A stretch of 64,000 nucleotides of DNA from Candidatus Nitrospira nitrosa (GCF_001458735.1 NZ_CZQA01000010.1:124001-188000); one strand, 5' to 3'. Shown: positions 1 to 9,107, numbered from the stretch's first letter. Numbers and translations: made by a program. Notes: generated by a model not told the origin, from the letters alone.

Positions 1-1917
1 CGCTATCCTCGAGCGTTTGCCAAGAGTCTTGCGGTTGTGGACTTTTTGACCGAAGGCCCGGTGGAGCTGGCACTCATCGGGGATCCCGCGCAGAACACGC
101 TGGGTTCGCTTCGCCAAGCCGTAGCCCAATGCTATCTGCCCAATCGCATTATCGCGACAGGCTCGCCGTTGACCCCGTCGTCTCTTCCTCTCTTGAAGGA
201 CAGACCAGCCGTTTCCGGTCTGCCCACCCTTTACATTTGTCGGGATTATACCTGTCGACAGCCGATCACAGATCCTCGCACCGTTGCGCAGGCCTTACAG
301 ACTGAGCAGTCCAGCTCCTTGGATCTGCAGAGTGAGCCAAGACTGCTGAGCGGCGCGTTGCTGTCTGGACAGGCAACCGCGCAGGGGACGGCGACCTACG
401 CATCGCGCATGCTGACGCGCAGCGGACAGGCTGGCCTGGCACAGGGATTGACGCTGCTTGGTACGAGCGGGCTCACCACCACACGCATCGGATTCGGCAC
501 CTATCGCGTCGACACCCAGCATGCCGAACATCGGTCTGCGCTCACACAGGCCATACGAACGTCGTGCAACCTCATCGACACCTCTACGAACTACACGGAC
601 GGCGACAGTGAACGATTGGTCGGATCCGTACTGCATGAACTTGCAGCGTCCGGTGAGATTCGACGAGATGAACTCATCATCGTGTCTAAAATCGGCTACA
701 TCCAGGGTCAGAATCTCGCACTCGCCGAGGCCAGAGAACGATCCGGCCGGGCCTATCCTGAACTGGTGAAATACGGTGACGGGATTTGGCATTGCATGCA
801 TCCCGAATTCTTGGCGGATCAACTGGCGTTGTCATTGGATCGCCTTGGGCTCACGACGCTGGACATCTGTCTGCTTCATAATCCTGAATATTTCCTCTTG
901 GACGCTCGACATCGCGGCACACCAGATTCGGATGGGCTGCGCACGGATTTCTACGATCGTCTTCAGCGAGCCTTTGCCTATTTTGAAGCACAAGTGGCGG
1001 CTGGACGCCTTCAATATTATGGTGTATCCTCCAACACGGTCGCATCATCTGCCGATGACCCAGAAGGGACATCCCTCTCGCGCATGGTCCATGCAGCTGA
1101 ACAAGCAGCACGATCGGTCGGGGCTTCCACTCATCATTTTCAGGTTCTGCAGTGCCCGATGAATCTCTTTGAATCAGGCCCTGCCACAAGCGCTAATACG
1201 GGCCCATCAAACGCGCAGACGGTTCTTGACTATGCACGCGAGCACCACATCGCCGTGCTGGTGAATCGGCCGCTCAATGCCATGGTCGCACGCAACACAA
1301 TGATACGGCTCGCGGACCTCCCGGTCGAAGACGCGTCAATCGACATTGAGCGACAGCTCGGTATCGTCGACGTACTTGAACAGGAATACCGAACCGCTCT
1401 TGCCCCGAATATCCAACAGGCAGGCGCCGAGACAAGTCCAAACGACTATTTCGTCTGGTCCGGAGAACTACGTCGCATCCAACCACAGATCCAGGGGCTC
1501 GAGCATTGGGAACAGATTGAGCACCATATGGTTGCGCCGCGCGTCAATCAGGTCCTCCAGCTGCTGTCTCGCCAGCTCTCTGGAACAACGGCTGAACAGT
1601 GGGAGCACTGGCGGCAACGATACATTCCTGAACTCCTGGCTCTTCTGCGTGCATTCAGGCACGAGGCCACGCTGCGGAGTCGAGTCCAAACCGAACGGAT
1701 TGCACGCACGATCAGGCCACTCTTGCCCGACACTCACCGTACCGCCGCTCTCTCTCAGCAGATGTGCTGGATCCTCAGCAGCACACCAGGAATTACTTGT
1801 GTCTTAAACGGCATGCGAACACCGAAGTATGTTGAGGATTCATTAGCCGTCTTGAACTGGACGCCGATCAGCGAGACCCGGCCGATCTATGCAGAAGCCC
1901 AGTCACTCCTTCAGTGA
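1..1917 (+). CDS. Partial fusion protein: C-terminal end of a YyaL/DUF255 thioredoxin-domain protein joined to an aldo/keto reductase
   Basis: The frame is open from base 1, so the true start lies upstream; a GTG at 37 is only an internal codon. Residue numbers below count from that GTG. Residues 1-90 match the C-terminal end of the YyaL/DUF255 (spermatogenesis-associated protein 20-like) family, with VELALIGDPAQ, YLPNRIIA and LYICRDYTCRQPITDP. After a linker, an aldo/keto reductase barrel runs from about residue 140 to the end. It starts LGTSGLTTTRIGFGTYR and keeps the catalytic tetrad D181, Y186, K218 and H281, so an NAD(P)H-dependent carbonyl reductase activity is plausible. The substrate is unknown. 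The reductase part is long (about 480 residues), with an inserted alpha-helical stretch before the C-terminal NGMRTPKYVEDSL. No stop or start-like break separates the two parts. An OmpA-type lipoprotein gene follows 33 bases later. Confidence 0.85.
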   Translation, partial: RYPRAFAKSLAVVDFLTEGPVELALIGDPAQNTLGSLRQAVAQCYLPNRIIATGSPLTPSSLPLLKDRPAVSGLPTLYICRDYTCRQPITDPRTVAQALQTEQSSSLDLQSEPRLLSGALLSGQATAQGTATYASRMLTRSGQAGLAQGLTLLGTSGLTTTRIGFGTYRVDTQHAEHRSALTQAIRTSCNLIDTSTNYTDGDSERLVGSVLHELAASGEIRRDELIIVSKIGYIQGQNLALAEARERSGRAYPELVKYGDGIWHCMHPEFLADQLALSLDRLGLTTLDICLLHNPEYFLLDARHRGTPDSDGLRTDFYDRLQRAFAYFEAQVAAGRLQYYGVSSNTVASSADDPEGTSLSRMVHAAEQAARSVGASTHHFQVLQCPMNLFESGPATSANTGPSNAQTVLDYAREHHIAVLVNRPLNAMVARNTMIRLADLPVEDASIDIERQLGIVDVLEQEYRTALAPNIQQAGAETSPNDYFVWSGELRRIQPQIQGLEHWEQIEHHMVAPRVNQVLQLLSRQLSGTTAEQWEHWRQRYIPELLALLRAFRHEATLRSRVQTERIARTIRPLLPDTHRTAALSQQMCWILSSTPGITCVLNGMRTPKYVEDSLAVLNWTPISETRPIYAEAQSLLQ

Positions 1918-1950
1918 CGATCGGCATGCTCTTCACTCAGAGGCACACCT

Positions 1951-2517
1951 ATGACACCGGTACGCAGTGTGACGCTCGTCAGCCTCTTTGGCCTTAGTGT
2001 TCTGCTGATGCATGGATGTTCTTCTAAATCTGGTTCCCTTATCGGGCAAGATCTACGGGGGCAGGAAGAACGGATCGCGGAACCAGTCATTAAAGAGATC
2101 CCTCCGACCGATGCCCACCTCACCGGGTCACGGACAAATCCTGCCATGCAGTCTGAACTGACAGCACGAAATGCCACTGGTTTGGAATCGAGCATGTTGG
2201 CCGACATCTTGTTTGAGTTTGATCAAGAGGCCATCCAAGGTGACGCCCTCCACGTGTTGGAGTCCGATGCAAAACAGCTGCAGCAAGACAGTATCACCCG
2301 CCTCATTTTGGAGGGACGCGGCGATGATATCGGTACATCCGCGTACAATCTCGTGCTGGGCGAGCGTCGAGCCAAGAACGTCAAGTCCTATCTCCGGCGA
2401 CTCGGTATCTCCATCGACGTCTCAACGACCAGTTATGGGAAAGACCGTCCGCTCTGCTTTGAACACAGCAGCGAATGTCGACAAAAAAATCGGAGTGTTC
2501 ATCTGGTCGTCCAATAG
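1951..2517 (+). CDS. OmpA-family lipoprotein, Pal-like
   Basis: This is a 188-residue outer-membrane lipoprotein. The N-terminus has a short charged region, a hydrophobic stretch and a lipobox (LLMHGC), so Cys23 would be lipidated. After a variable linker, residues 85-188 form an OmpA-C/Pal peptidoglycan-binding domain: ILFEFDQEAI, GDDIGTSAYNLVLGERRA, SYGKDRPLC and a final RSVHLVVQ. Pal family members tie the outer membrane to peptidoglycan and work with Tol. The usual EGHCDERG motif reads EGRGDDIG here, keeping the acidic residues. The ATG at 1951 follows AGAGG with good spacing. No tol genes are nearby, so this is probably a Pal paralogue rather than the main Pal. Confidence 0.85.
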   Translation: MTPVRSVTLVSLFGLSVLLMHGCSSKSGSLIGQDLRGQEERIAEPVIKEIPPTDAHLTGSRTNPAMQSELTARNATGLESSMLADILFEFDQEAIQGDALHVLESDAKQLQQDSITRLILEGRGDDIGTSAYNLVLGERRAKNVKSYLRRLGISIDVSTTSYGKDRPLCFEHSSECRQKNRSVHLVVQ

Positions 2518-2589
2518 GCCATAGAAATAGGACTGCGCCACGCTGGCAGACTCCCCCACGATTGTTACATATTGTTCACACTCCACTTC

Positions 2590-2618
2590 TTGACAGATCC
2601 CTAGTTGTTCATTAAGGT
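2590..2618 (+). promoter_or_regulatory. Candidate sigma-70 promoter for the Ppx/GppA gene
   Basis: A perfect TTGACA at 2590-2595 is followed after 17 bases by TAAGGT at 2613-2618, a weak -10. Transcription would begin near 2625, giving a leader of about 23 bases before the GTG at 2648. The -35 box is strong and the -10 box matches only 3 of 6 positions, so this is tentative. Confidence 0.3.
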
Positions 2619-2647
2619 CCCTACTCGTTTACGAGAGAGGTCGCGTC

Positions 2648-4201
2648 GTGTCCAAACTAGCCGTCATCGATATCGGAACGAACTCCATTCACATGGTGCT
2701 GGCAGAGGTGTTGCCTGATGCCAGCTTTAAAATTCTGGATCGGTTCAAGGACATAACCCGATTGGGCAACGGCGTGTTCGCCACGAAGCGTCTTTCCGAC
2801 GAGTCCCTGGCTCGTGCGATGACTGTACTGAAGACGTTGGTCACACTTGCCCGTAATAAGGGGTTTGAGCGAATCATCGCCGTCGCCACCAGTGCCGTAC
2901 GTGAATCTCAAAACGGCGGCGAGTTTGTGGCGATGATTCTGGAGCAGATTGGGCTGAGAGTACGTGTCATCAGCGGGGTAGAGGAAGCTCGGTTGATCTT
3001 CCTCGGAGTCAAGAACAGTATTGCGCTGCCGGACGGAGCGACATTGGTCGTCGATATCGGTGGCGGATCGGTCGAGCTGATCGTGGGGAATCGAGAGGGC
3101 CTCATGCACGGCACCAGTCTCAAACTGGGAGCCATCCGGCTCACCGAACAATGCCTCACAAAGAGCCCACCATCAGAATCCATGATGCGCGCGCTTGAAA
3201 CCGTCGTCACCACTCACCTCCGTGACGCCTTTGGATCCTTTAAGATGAAGAAGTTTCACTCCCTGGTCGCCACCTCAGGGATGGCGGGCAACGTGGGTGA
3301 GGTCATCCATCTCCGTCAAACGGGTCGCCCGCTGCCACAACATAACCTGGCCACCGTTCCCTTGAAGCATATCCGAAGCCTTGAAGCCGAGCTGGCTCGT
3401 TCATCGGTGAAAGACCGCTTGGCCATTCCAGGTCTGGATCCCAAACGCGTCGATACGCTGCTGCCCACGACTGTCGTGCTGCGATGCTTGCTCGAACTAT
3501 CCGGGCTACAAGAAATCACGCTTTGTGACAAAGCCATTCGGGAAGGAGTCATCTACGACTTTATCGCCCGTCATCGCGAAGGGTTGAAGGCCGAACAGGA
3601 TTTTCCCGACGTCCGCCGTCGGAATGTGATCGGTCTCGCTCGGCGCTGCCATGCCCCAGAAGCCCATTCGCTCCATGTCGCAAACTTGGCCTTGCAGTTG
3701 TTTGACCAGACCCAGCGAGAGCATCACCTCGGAGACCAGGCACGAACCTGGCTCGAATATGCCGCCATCCTGCACGACGTGGGGTATCACATCAATCCCA
3801 GACAACATCACAAGCACGCGTACTATCTTATTAAACACAGCGATCTCGGCGGATTGACCGCTGAAGATATCGACGTAATCGCTAATATCGCCCGCTATCA
3901 CCGACGCGCCTTGCCGACCGTCAAACATGAAGAATTCACGAGCCTGCCGCCCCGCCTCCAACGCACCGTCAAGATCCTTGCTTCGCTCTTGCGAATCGCA
4001 GATGGACTCGACCGGACCCATTTTTCACTGATTCAACGCCTGCAGGTCAAACTTGGGAAGCTGGTTGCTATCGACGTGCACCTTACGGGCGACGCAGAGA
4101 TGGAACTCTGGGCCGCGAAGAGCCGCGCTGATCTTTTTGAACAAGTCTTTCGCCGCCGTGTTCAATTCACTGGCGTACCGATAGAAGCCAGAAAATCATA
4201 A
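2648..4201 (+). CDS. Ppx/GppA-type phosphatase with C-terminal HD domain
   Basis: This is a 517-residue exopolyphosphatase / guanosine pentaphosphate phosphohydrolase-family protein. Residues 1-300 are the actin-like Ppx/GppA domain: AVIDIGTNSIHM for phosphate binding, VISGVEEARLIF with the family's catalytic glutamate, and VVDIGGGSVELIV. Residues 320-510 are an HD-type domain (HSLHVANLA, AAILHDVGYHI, ARYHRR, RIADGLDRTH), as in the long Ppx/GppA architecture. The family removes terminal phosphate from polyphosphate or converts pppGpp to ppGpp; the sequence does not decide between these. The GTG start at 2648 is preceded by GAGAGG. No polyphosphate kinase gene is adjacent. It is transcribed towards the exopolysaccharide locus and ends convergently with it. 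Confidence 0.9.
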   Translation: MSKLAVIDIGTNSIHMVLAEVLPDASFKILDRFKDITRLGNGVFATKRLSDESLARAMTVLKTLVTLARNKGFERIIAVATSAVRESQNGGEFVAMILEQIGLRVRVISGVEEARLIFLGVKNSIALPDGATLVVDIGGGSVELIVGNREGLMHGTSLKLGAIRLTEQCLTKSPPSESMMRALETVVTTHLRDAFGSFKMKKFHSLVATSGMAGNVGEVIHLRQTGRPLPQHNLATVPLKHIRSLEAELARSSVKDRLAIPGLDPKRVDTLLPTTVVLRCLLELSGLQEITLCDKAIREGVIYDFIARHREGLKAEQDFPDVRRRNVIGLARRCHAPEAHSLHVANLALQLFDQTQREHHLGDQARTWLEYAAILHDVGYHINPRQHHKHAYYLIKHSDLGGLTAEDIDVIANIARYHRRALPTVKHEEFTSLPPRLQRTVKILASLLRIADGLDRTHFSLIQRLQVKLGKLVAIDVHLTGDAEMELWAAKSRADLFEQVFRRRVQFTGVPIEARKS

Positions 4202-4522
4202 TAGAATCCATGCTGCTCACGACGGCACCTCACTGACGATATTCAATTTACTCCAGGCCATAAACTTTATCAGCCGACTCTCTCATCAAATCATCCCCCC
4301 TCTGAATACCGCAACGATTGTGTGAGCCGATCGAGATAGCTACAGGGGGGGGGCGCAGGATGTGGCTTCTGTTCCAGGCTGTAAGTGAACCTGGGAGCTA
4401 AATCCTTTTGCCATCAAGCCCGACATGGCATGTTGGGGCAATGACCCAATTGAAGTTCCCATGTCCAGACTGAGAACTCCTCATCTTGCATCAGTGAGGA
4501 TGTAATTACGAACGGCGAGCCA
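4202..4522. other. Convergent intergenic region with C6/G9 homopolymer tracts
   Basis: No gene is supported in these 321 bases between two convergent genes. A C6 run at 4295-4300 and a G9 run at 4345-4353 can pair (CCCCCC-T-CTG with CAG-GGGGGG) across a loop of about 40 bases, which could help end transcription. No clear T tract follows on either strand. Several short imperfect inverted repeats lie at 4420-4500. Confidence 0.4.
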
Positions 4523-4972
4523 CTAGGAGGTTTTTGTCGAGGCACTAATTCTTTTCGTGGCAACAGCCTGACGCCTGGTGCTCAAACGCTCAATCCGCTC
4601 TGTCACATCTCGATAGTCCGGATCTTCCCTTCGAATCCACCGGTAGGCTTCGAGGGTTTCCCCAACGCGCCCTAATGATTCCAGCGTGCGACCAAGGACA
4701 TAGAGAATCTGAACTGTTTCTTTTGATGAGGCCGTGGTTACATTCAACGCCTTTTGAAAAGCTGGGACAGCCTCCTCATAGCAACCAACCAGCTTATAGC
4801 AAAGTCCGATCTGCGCATACGCCTTTACCGCCAATGCCGTCTCGACGGCTGCCATTTCAAACTGGTCGATTGCCGCCTTATGCAGGCCGGCCTGTTTCAG
4901 CGCAAGTCCTCGCTCATAGCGCTCTTCGGGACTGACGGACGGATCGGAGAGATCCTGTGATGAATCAGACAT
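4523..4972 (-). CDS. Small TPR protein, paralogue of the C-terminal TPR domain of the neighbouring ATPase
   Basis: This is a soluble protein of about 149 residues made of tetratricopeptide-like helices, with no signal peptide. The middle (KAYAQIGLCYKLVG, then VLGRTLESLGRV) lines up closely with the C-terminal part of the upstream ExeA-type ATPase (KAYAQVGFCYVKMR, then CLGRSLESVGKV). It therefore looks like a duplicated, freed TPR module. The ATG at 4972 is chosen over a TTG at 4987 because it begins MSDSSQDLSD and has GAAGG upstream. It is the last gene of the exopolysaccharide locus, 76 bases after the ATPase stop. A protein-protein interaction role is inferred from the fold; the partner is unknown. 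Confidence 0.7.
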   Translation of the reverse strand: MSDSSQDLSDPSVSPEERYERGLALKQAGLHKAAIDQFEMAAVETALAVKAYAQIGLCYKLVGCYEEAVPAFQKALNVTTASSKETVQILYVLGRTLESLGRVGETLEAYRWIRREDPDYRDVTERIERLSTRRQAVATKRISASTKTS

Positions 4973-5048
4973 GAGCGCCTTCACCAATCACCGTGAATCT
5001 GAACATTCCACACAATGGGTTACGGGGAGTTGCATTACTGGAGGCGAG

Positions 5049-6455
5049 TCACTTCTGGCTGCCGATAAGAAATCGTTGAACATTGTCAATCATCCCGCTG
5101 ACCCAAGAAGGTCTTGCGTTGAACTGTTCATCGACTTTCCGTGGGGGCTTCGGAGACTCTTTCACTTGGGTGAGTCGATTCGCGACATCTCTGAAAGCGG
5201 GAGCGCTTTGATTGATCTGGGCATAGACCTCTCTCGCCTGATCGACCTTTCCAACGGATTCAAGACTGCGCCCCAAACAATAGAGGACATCCATCACTTC
5301 GTTCGGCCCGGCCATCGGATCCTCCAAGGCCGTCCGAAAGGCCTGGATCGCCGCCTGAGGCTCCCGCATCTTGACATAACAAAATCCGACCTGCGCATAG
5401 GCCTTGAACCATAGAGACTTGTCTCTGGCCGCGATATGAAAGAGTTCTATAGCCTCTATGAATTGCCCTCGCTCCTTTAAGGCTATTGCGCCTTGATAGT
5501 CCTCCTCCGAAGACTGGCTCAACGCAGCCTCAGACGGCGCGTCGGCAACCAAACCCGCTGAGAGTATGCGGCTGGGACCGTGGTGTTCCAAGGGTTCGTC
5601 GACAGCAGCGGCAAGCTGAGCTAACTCTTCTGTGGCGGCCAACGGGAGAATTCTTCCTTTGATCCGGTCAAGGGCGGCCTGAGCGACTAACTTTGCGGTG
5701 ATACTACTTGCTTGTTCAGCGTATCCATAGGTCAAGGTAATATCTGCCACCTGATTGATCAGTCGTGGATTCCCTTGGCTCAATCGATGCACAAGCCCAC
5801 AGGCCTGATCAGTAAAAAGCGCTGGACGCCCACCTGCGACCTGCAGCCGATGGCGAATAAAGTTCGTCGTATCGGTCTCTGACAATGGCTTGAGATGATA
5901 GTCGACGACGATCCGCTGTGCAAATTGAGTCATATCGATCCGTTGAAGCAATGTATAGAGATCGGGCTGACCCGAGAGGATGATCTGCAACTTTAATGTC
6001 TTCCCGTCGTTCATATTCGACAATAATCGCAACTCTTCAAGCAACTCGGCACCTAAACTTTGAGCTTCATCAATAACCAGAATGACACGTCGTGATCGTT
6101 TCGACTCTTGGGACAGAAACTCTGAAAAGAGGTGGTAGGCTTCGATGGGATCAAGTCGTTTGGTGCTTAACCCAAGAGATAACAGGATCCATGGTAAGAG
6201 CTGCTCGATATCGTACCGGGCATTCGTCACTAAGCCAATTTTGTGCCGGGTCCCATGCTCAGCCATGAGCTTCTGGAGAAGGGAGGTCTTCCCGACACCG
6301 GGATCGCCCGTGAGCACCATAAACGGGGCCTCACTCAGGATGCCATATTCCAATAGACTATAGGCCGCCTGATGCTCTGAGCCTTGATATAAAAAACTGC
6401 TGTCTGGCAGGAGAGCAAACGGTTTAGCCTTGAGCCGATAGAAGGATTCGTACAT
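5049..6455 (-). CDS. XrtA/PEP-CTERM locus ExeA/GspA-type ATPase with C-terminal TPR domain
   Basis: This is a 468-residue cytoplasmic AAA+ ATPase of the type found beside PEP-CTERM exosortase loci (the TIGR03015-like putative secretion ATPase). The start MYESFYRLKAKPFALLPD is typical of the ExeA family. The Walker A is GDPGVGKTS (K56, T57) and the Walker B is VILVIDEAQS (D129, E130). A winged-helix-like region follows to about residue 270. Residues 315-440 form TPR-type helices that the usual family members of about 270-350 residues lack. The family is thought to assist envelope export, but its exact role in exopolysaccharide loci is not settled. It lies 33 bases downstream of the tyrosine-kinase-like gene, in the same transcription unit. 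Confidence 0.88.
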   Translation of the reverse strand: MYESFYRLKAKPFALLPDSSFLYQGSEHQAAYSLLEYGILSEAPFMVLTGDPGVGKTSLLQKLMAEHGTRHKIGLVTNARYDIEQLLPWILLSLGLSTKRLDPIEAYHLFSEFLSQESKRSRRVILVIDEAQSLGAELLEELRLLSNMNDGKTLKLQIILSGQPDLYTLLQRIDMTQFAQRIVVDYHLKPLSETDTTNFIRHRLQVAGGRPALFTDQACGLVHRLSQGNPRLINQVADITLTYGYAEQASSITAKLVAQAALDRIKGRILPLAATEELAQLAAAVDEPLEHHGPSRILSAGLVADAPSEAALSQSSEEDYQGAIALKERGQFIEAIELFHIAARDKSLWFKAYAQVGFCYVKMREPQAAIQAFRTALEDPMAGPNEVMDVLYCLGRSLESVGKVDQAREVYAQINQSAPAFRDVANRLTQVKESPKPPRKVDEQFNARPSWVSGMIDNVQRFLIGSQK

Positions 6456-6488
6456 GGGGGTCAGCCGTTCTAGACACGACAGTGCAGG

Positions 6489-7316
6489 CTAAGTGGCCAA
6501 CATTGCTTTCATGTCCGCAAGGGTCAAGGACGATCGTCCCGCCTTGTTTAACACCGTTCCTAAGACTGGCCGTGAATTTTTGACCAACGAGAGCGCACGC
6601 TGCAATTCCTCACCCGTCGTCTTTCCCTCCTCAACGACCATCAGCAACGCATCCGTGTACGGAGAGAACGCCAAGACGTCAGCCGTATGGAGCAATGGAG
6701 GGAGATCAAAAATCACGACTCGAGAGGGATAGCGATGCTTCAATTCTTCCACCAGCGCAACCATTTTGGGTGAGGTCAGGATCTCAGTTGAATTTGAGAT
6801 GGCACGACCCCCTGGCAGCAAGACGAATCGCCCGATCCCGGGATGCAACAGCAAGTCTTCCACAGGCTGATCATCAAGCAAGTAGTCGGCCAGCCCGAGA
6901 CAATCTTTCAAGCCGAATACCTGGTGTACCGTAGGGTCTTGAAGATCAGAATCCACCAACAGCACTGTCTGCGTTGTTTCCATGGCGAGACTGACCGCCA
7001 AGTTGACGGCCGTCAGGGTTTTCCCTTCTCCGTAACCAGGACTTGTCACGCCGACGACATTCCATCCATTTTCCCGAAGCCGCTGTGTGACTTGGGTTCG
7101 AAGAATTTTATAGGCGTCGACGAATGGCCCCTTCTTGTGCGCGGCCATCACGCGATGCCCCCGTAACACCGTGTGCGGAATGCTCAGTGATCTGGTCCGT
7201 GTGTACGTAATCGAAGACGGCACTGACTGTGCCCTCGTTCGCCCGGAGGTCTCACCACTGGGAGAAGAACCCCTGCAGTCCTTATACAGCTCAAGTGCGG
7301 TACGGATACGATCCAT
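6489..7316 (-). CDS. XrtA-associated CpsD/CapB-type tyrosine kinase (BY-kinase)
   Basis: This 275-residue ParA/MinD-fold ATPase matches the bacterial tyrosine autokinases that pair with Wzc-type chain-length proteins. Walker A is SPGYGEGKT (K99), Walker A' is VLLVDSDLQDP (D122, D124) and Walker B is VVIFDLPPLL (D204). An N-terminal helix with EAYKILRTQ-like sequence (DAYKILRTQVTQRL) precedes the fold, as in CpsD. The ATG at 7316 is preferred over an upstream in-frame start at 7367 because GGAAGG sits 6 bases before it. The C-terminus (ADMKAMLAT) lacks the usual tyrosine cluster, so autophosphorylation on a Tyr tail is doubtful. It follows the chain-length gene by 14 bases; the two probably form the split Wzc pair that controls polymer length. 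Confidence 0.88.
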   Translation of the reverse strand: MDRIRTALELYKDCRGSSPSGETSGRTRAQSVPSSITYTRTRSLSIPHTVLRGHRVMAAHKKGPFVDAYKILRTQVTQRLRENGWNVVGVTSPGYGEGKTLTAVNLAVSLAMETTQTVLLVDSDLQDPTVHQVFGLKDCLGLADYLLDDQPVEDLLLHPGIGRFVLLPGGRAISNSTEILTSPKMVALVEELKHRYPSRVVIFDLPPLLHTADVLAFSPYTDALLMVVEEGKTTGEELQRALSLVKNSRPVLGTVLNKAGRSSLTLADMKAMLAT

Positions 7317-7330
7317 AATAGCCTTCCAGC

Positions 7331-9103
7331 CTACTCCACCCCAAACCGTCTCAACGCAGAAAACCATAGGACATCCAATGGGGTCACAAAGACGTGTACC
7401 AAGACGATTGCCGTCGCGACAACCCCAACGCCCGCCGTTTGGACGACCCTTCGCCTGAGCTTGACCTGGGACAGGTCTTCTTCGTTCGGCATGAACGGAA
7501 TCACCGCGAGCGGGAACTGTTGCGTCAAAGCCACAAGCTGATCGGGCGTCCGGATGGAATGGTCAACCGATTCCGCAGCAGCTCCCACGCCAATCCCCCC
7601 GCCCACCGCGAGAAGGAATCCAAGCAGAACGATGGCGAGCCGATTGGGTTTATATGGCTTCTCGGGAAGACTCGGCGGGTCGATGAGCGAAAAGCGTTCG
7701 CCTTTTCGCTGAACCTCTAATCCTTCCGAGACCTTTGCTTCCAGCAGTCTGGAACGAATTTCTTGATACTTTTGTCCGGACGTATCTCGGTCTCGCATCA
7801 GGACCAGATATTCCGGCTCAATCTCAGGCCCCCGTTCCAGGCGCGTCGCGTACCCTTGCAGTCGTCGTTTGATATCGGTGCGGGTATTTCGGAGCCCGTC
7901 CAATGAAGCGGTTACGGAATTCAGCTGGGCCTGCAGATTGATATAAGCTGGATTCTCAGGTCGTTGATTGACGACCTTTCTTGGTACGGTTCCCAGTCGA
8001 TGCACTTCCTGTTCAAGGCCGGCTACTTTTCTACGAGCCTGCAGAACATCGGGGTGCTCGGACCCCAATCGTTCTGAATCCGCTGCCAGCGCTGTACGCG
8101 CTTCAGTCAGCCGTTTCAAAGCTTCGTCGGAATCGGATGTCTCCCCCGCCTCCTTCTCCAACGCTTCGATTTCCTGTTTCATCCTCATGATGTCAGGATG
8201 CTCATGGGATAAATTCGCGGCGGCCCCCGCATATTCAGCGCGCAGAGCGCGCAGACGTTCCGTTGAATCGAGGATACGTTCCCCGGTCACGGATAAAATC
8301 GGTGTATTCGGCTTCACAGTCGCCAATTCCCCTTCAAGATAGGTCTTGCGTTCTTCCAGACTCCGAATCTGCTGATCGACATCCATCGATTCACGTTCGG
8401 CTTGATTCAGCAGTTGCTGATTCAAGGGCATCAATTCTGGAAGCGCCCCTTTCGCTCGGTGCTTGAACAATGCGATGCGCTCATCGATTTCTTTGATATG
8501 ACGCGCCAGGTTTTCAGCTTCCTGCTGCAGGAACGACGTGGCCTCCTGCGCTTGTCGTTCACGGCTCTTCAAGTTCTCTCCCAAGAATAAGCTGGTCAGC
8601 TCATTCGCCACCTTCTGCGCCAATTCGGGTGTTCGGTTTTGATAGGACACCGTAAAGGCAATGGTGGCCTTGGTGGCATGTTGTGTACGCTTATCCACGA
8701 CATCTGCGCTGATCACCTCGACTTCAATATCTTTGATGAATCGCTTGACGATCTCCTCGACCGGCGTATTTTCACGAAGGTCCTGGTACAGATTAAATTG
8801 CTCGACCACTTTCCAAAGTGTCGTGCGACTCATCACTTGTTGCTTGATCGTTTCAATCCGTTGGTCGGCATAACTCGTAATCGTTGACCTGACAAGATCC
8901 GACGGAATCTCTTGTTCCTCGATCAGGATCGTGGCCGTTGACTTATACGTCGGCGGCCAGAGAAACGCCAAAAGCAATGACACCGTCAAAAGACCAAGGG
9001 TGGTGAGGAGGACAAGCTTGCGACGCCGATGAAATGCGACGAAATAGTCGTTCACGCCCATGACTCGCTCGGAATGCTGTCCAGATCCTTGTGACTGTGC
9101 CAT
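7331..9103 (-). CDS. XrtA/PEP-CTERM system polysaccharide chain-length determinant (Wzz/Wzc-like)
   Basis: This is a 590-residue inner-membrane polysaccharide co-polymerase. A first membrane helix lies at residues 29-50 after a short cytoplasmic tail. A long periplasmic part rich in charged heptads (about 170-440, coiled coil) follows. The Pro-rich motif PSLPEKPYKPNR precedes a second helix near 490-510, and an extra hydrophobic helix follows near 555-575. Wzz-domain sequence (YKSTATILIEEQEIP) lies just after the first helix. No kinase domain is attached; the separate kinase-like gene is next. The family matches the PEP-CTERM-locus chain-length subfamily (TIGR03007-like). The start at 9103 is 4 bases from the upstream stop; an alternative ATG lies at 9061. 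Confidence 0.88.
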   Translation of the reverse strand: MAQSQGSGQHSERVMGVNDYFVAFHRRRKLVLLTTLGLLTVSLLLAFLWPPTYKSTATILIEEQEIPSDLVRSTITSYADQRIETIKQQVMSRTTLWKVVEQFNLYQDLRENTPVEEIVKRFIKDIEVEVISADVVDKRTQHATKATIAFTVSYQNRTPELAQKVANELTSLFLGENLKSRERQAQEATSFLQQEAENLARHIKEIDERIALFKHRAKGALPELMPLNQQLLNQAERESMDVDQQIRSLEERKTYLEGELATVKPNTPILSVTGERILDSTERLRALRAEYAGAAANLSHEHPDIMRMKQEIEALEKEAGETSDSDEALKRLTEARTALAADSERLGSEHPDVLQARRKVAGLEQEVHRLGTVPRKVVNQRPENPAYINLQAQLNSVTASLDGLRNTRTDIKRRLQGYATRLERGPEIEPEYLVLMRDRDTSGQKYQEIRSRLLEAKVSEGLEVQRKGERFSLIDPPSLPEKPYKPNRLAIVLLGFLLAVGGGIGVGAAAESVDHSIRTPDQLVALTQQFPLAVIPFMPNEEDLSQVKLRRRVVQTAGVGVVATAIVLVHVFVTPLDVLWFSALRRFGVE

Positions 9104-9107
9104 ACCG

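Noticed and set aside
4295-4353. C6/G9 tracts as a phase-variable element
   Set aside because: They lie between convergent genes, away from any promoter or coding sequence, so length change would have no clear effect.
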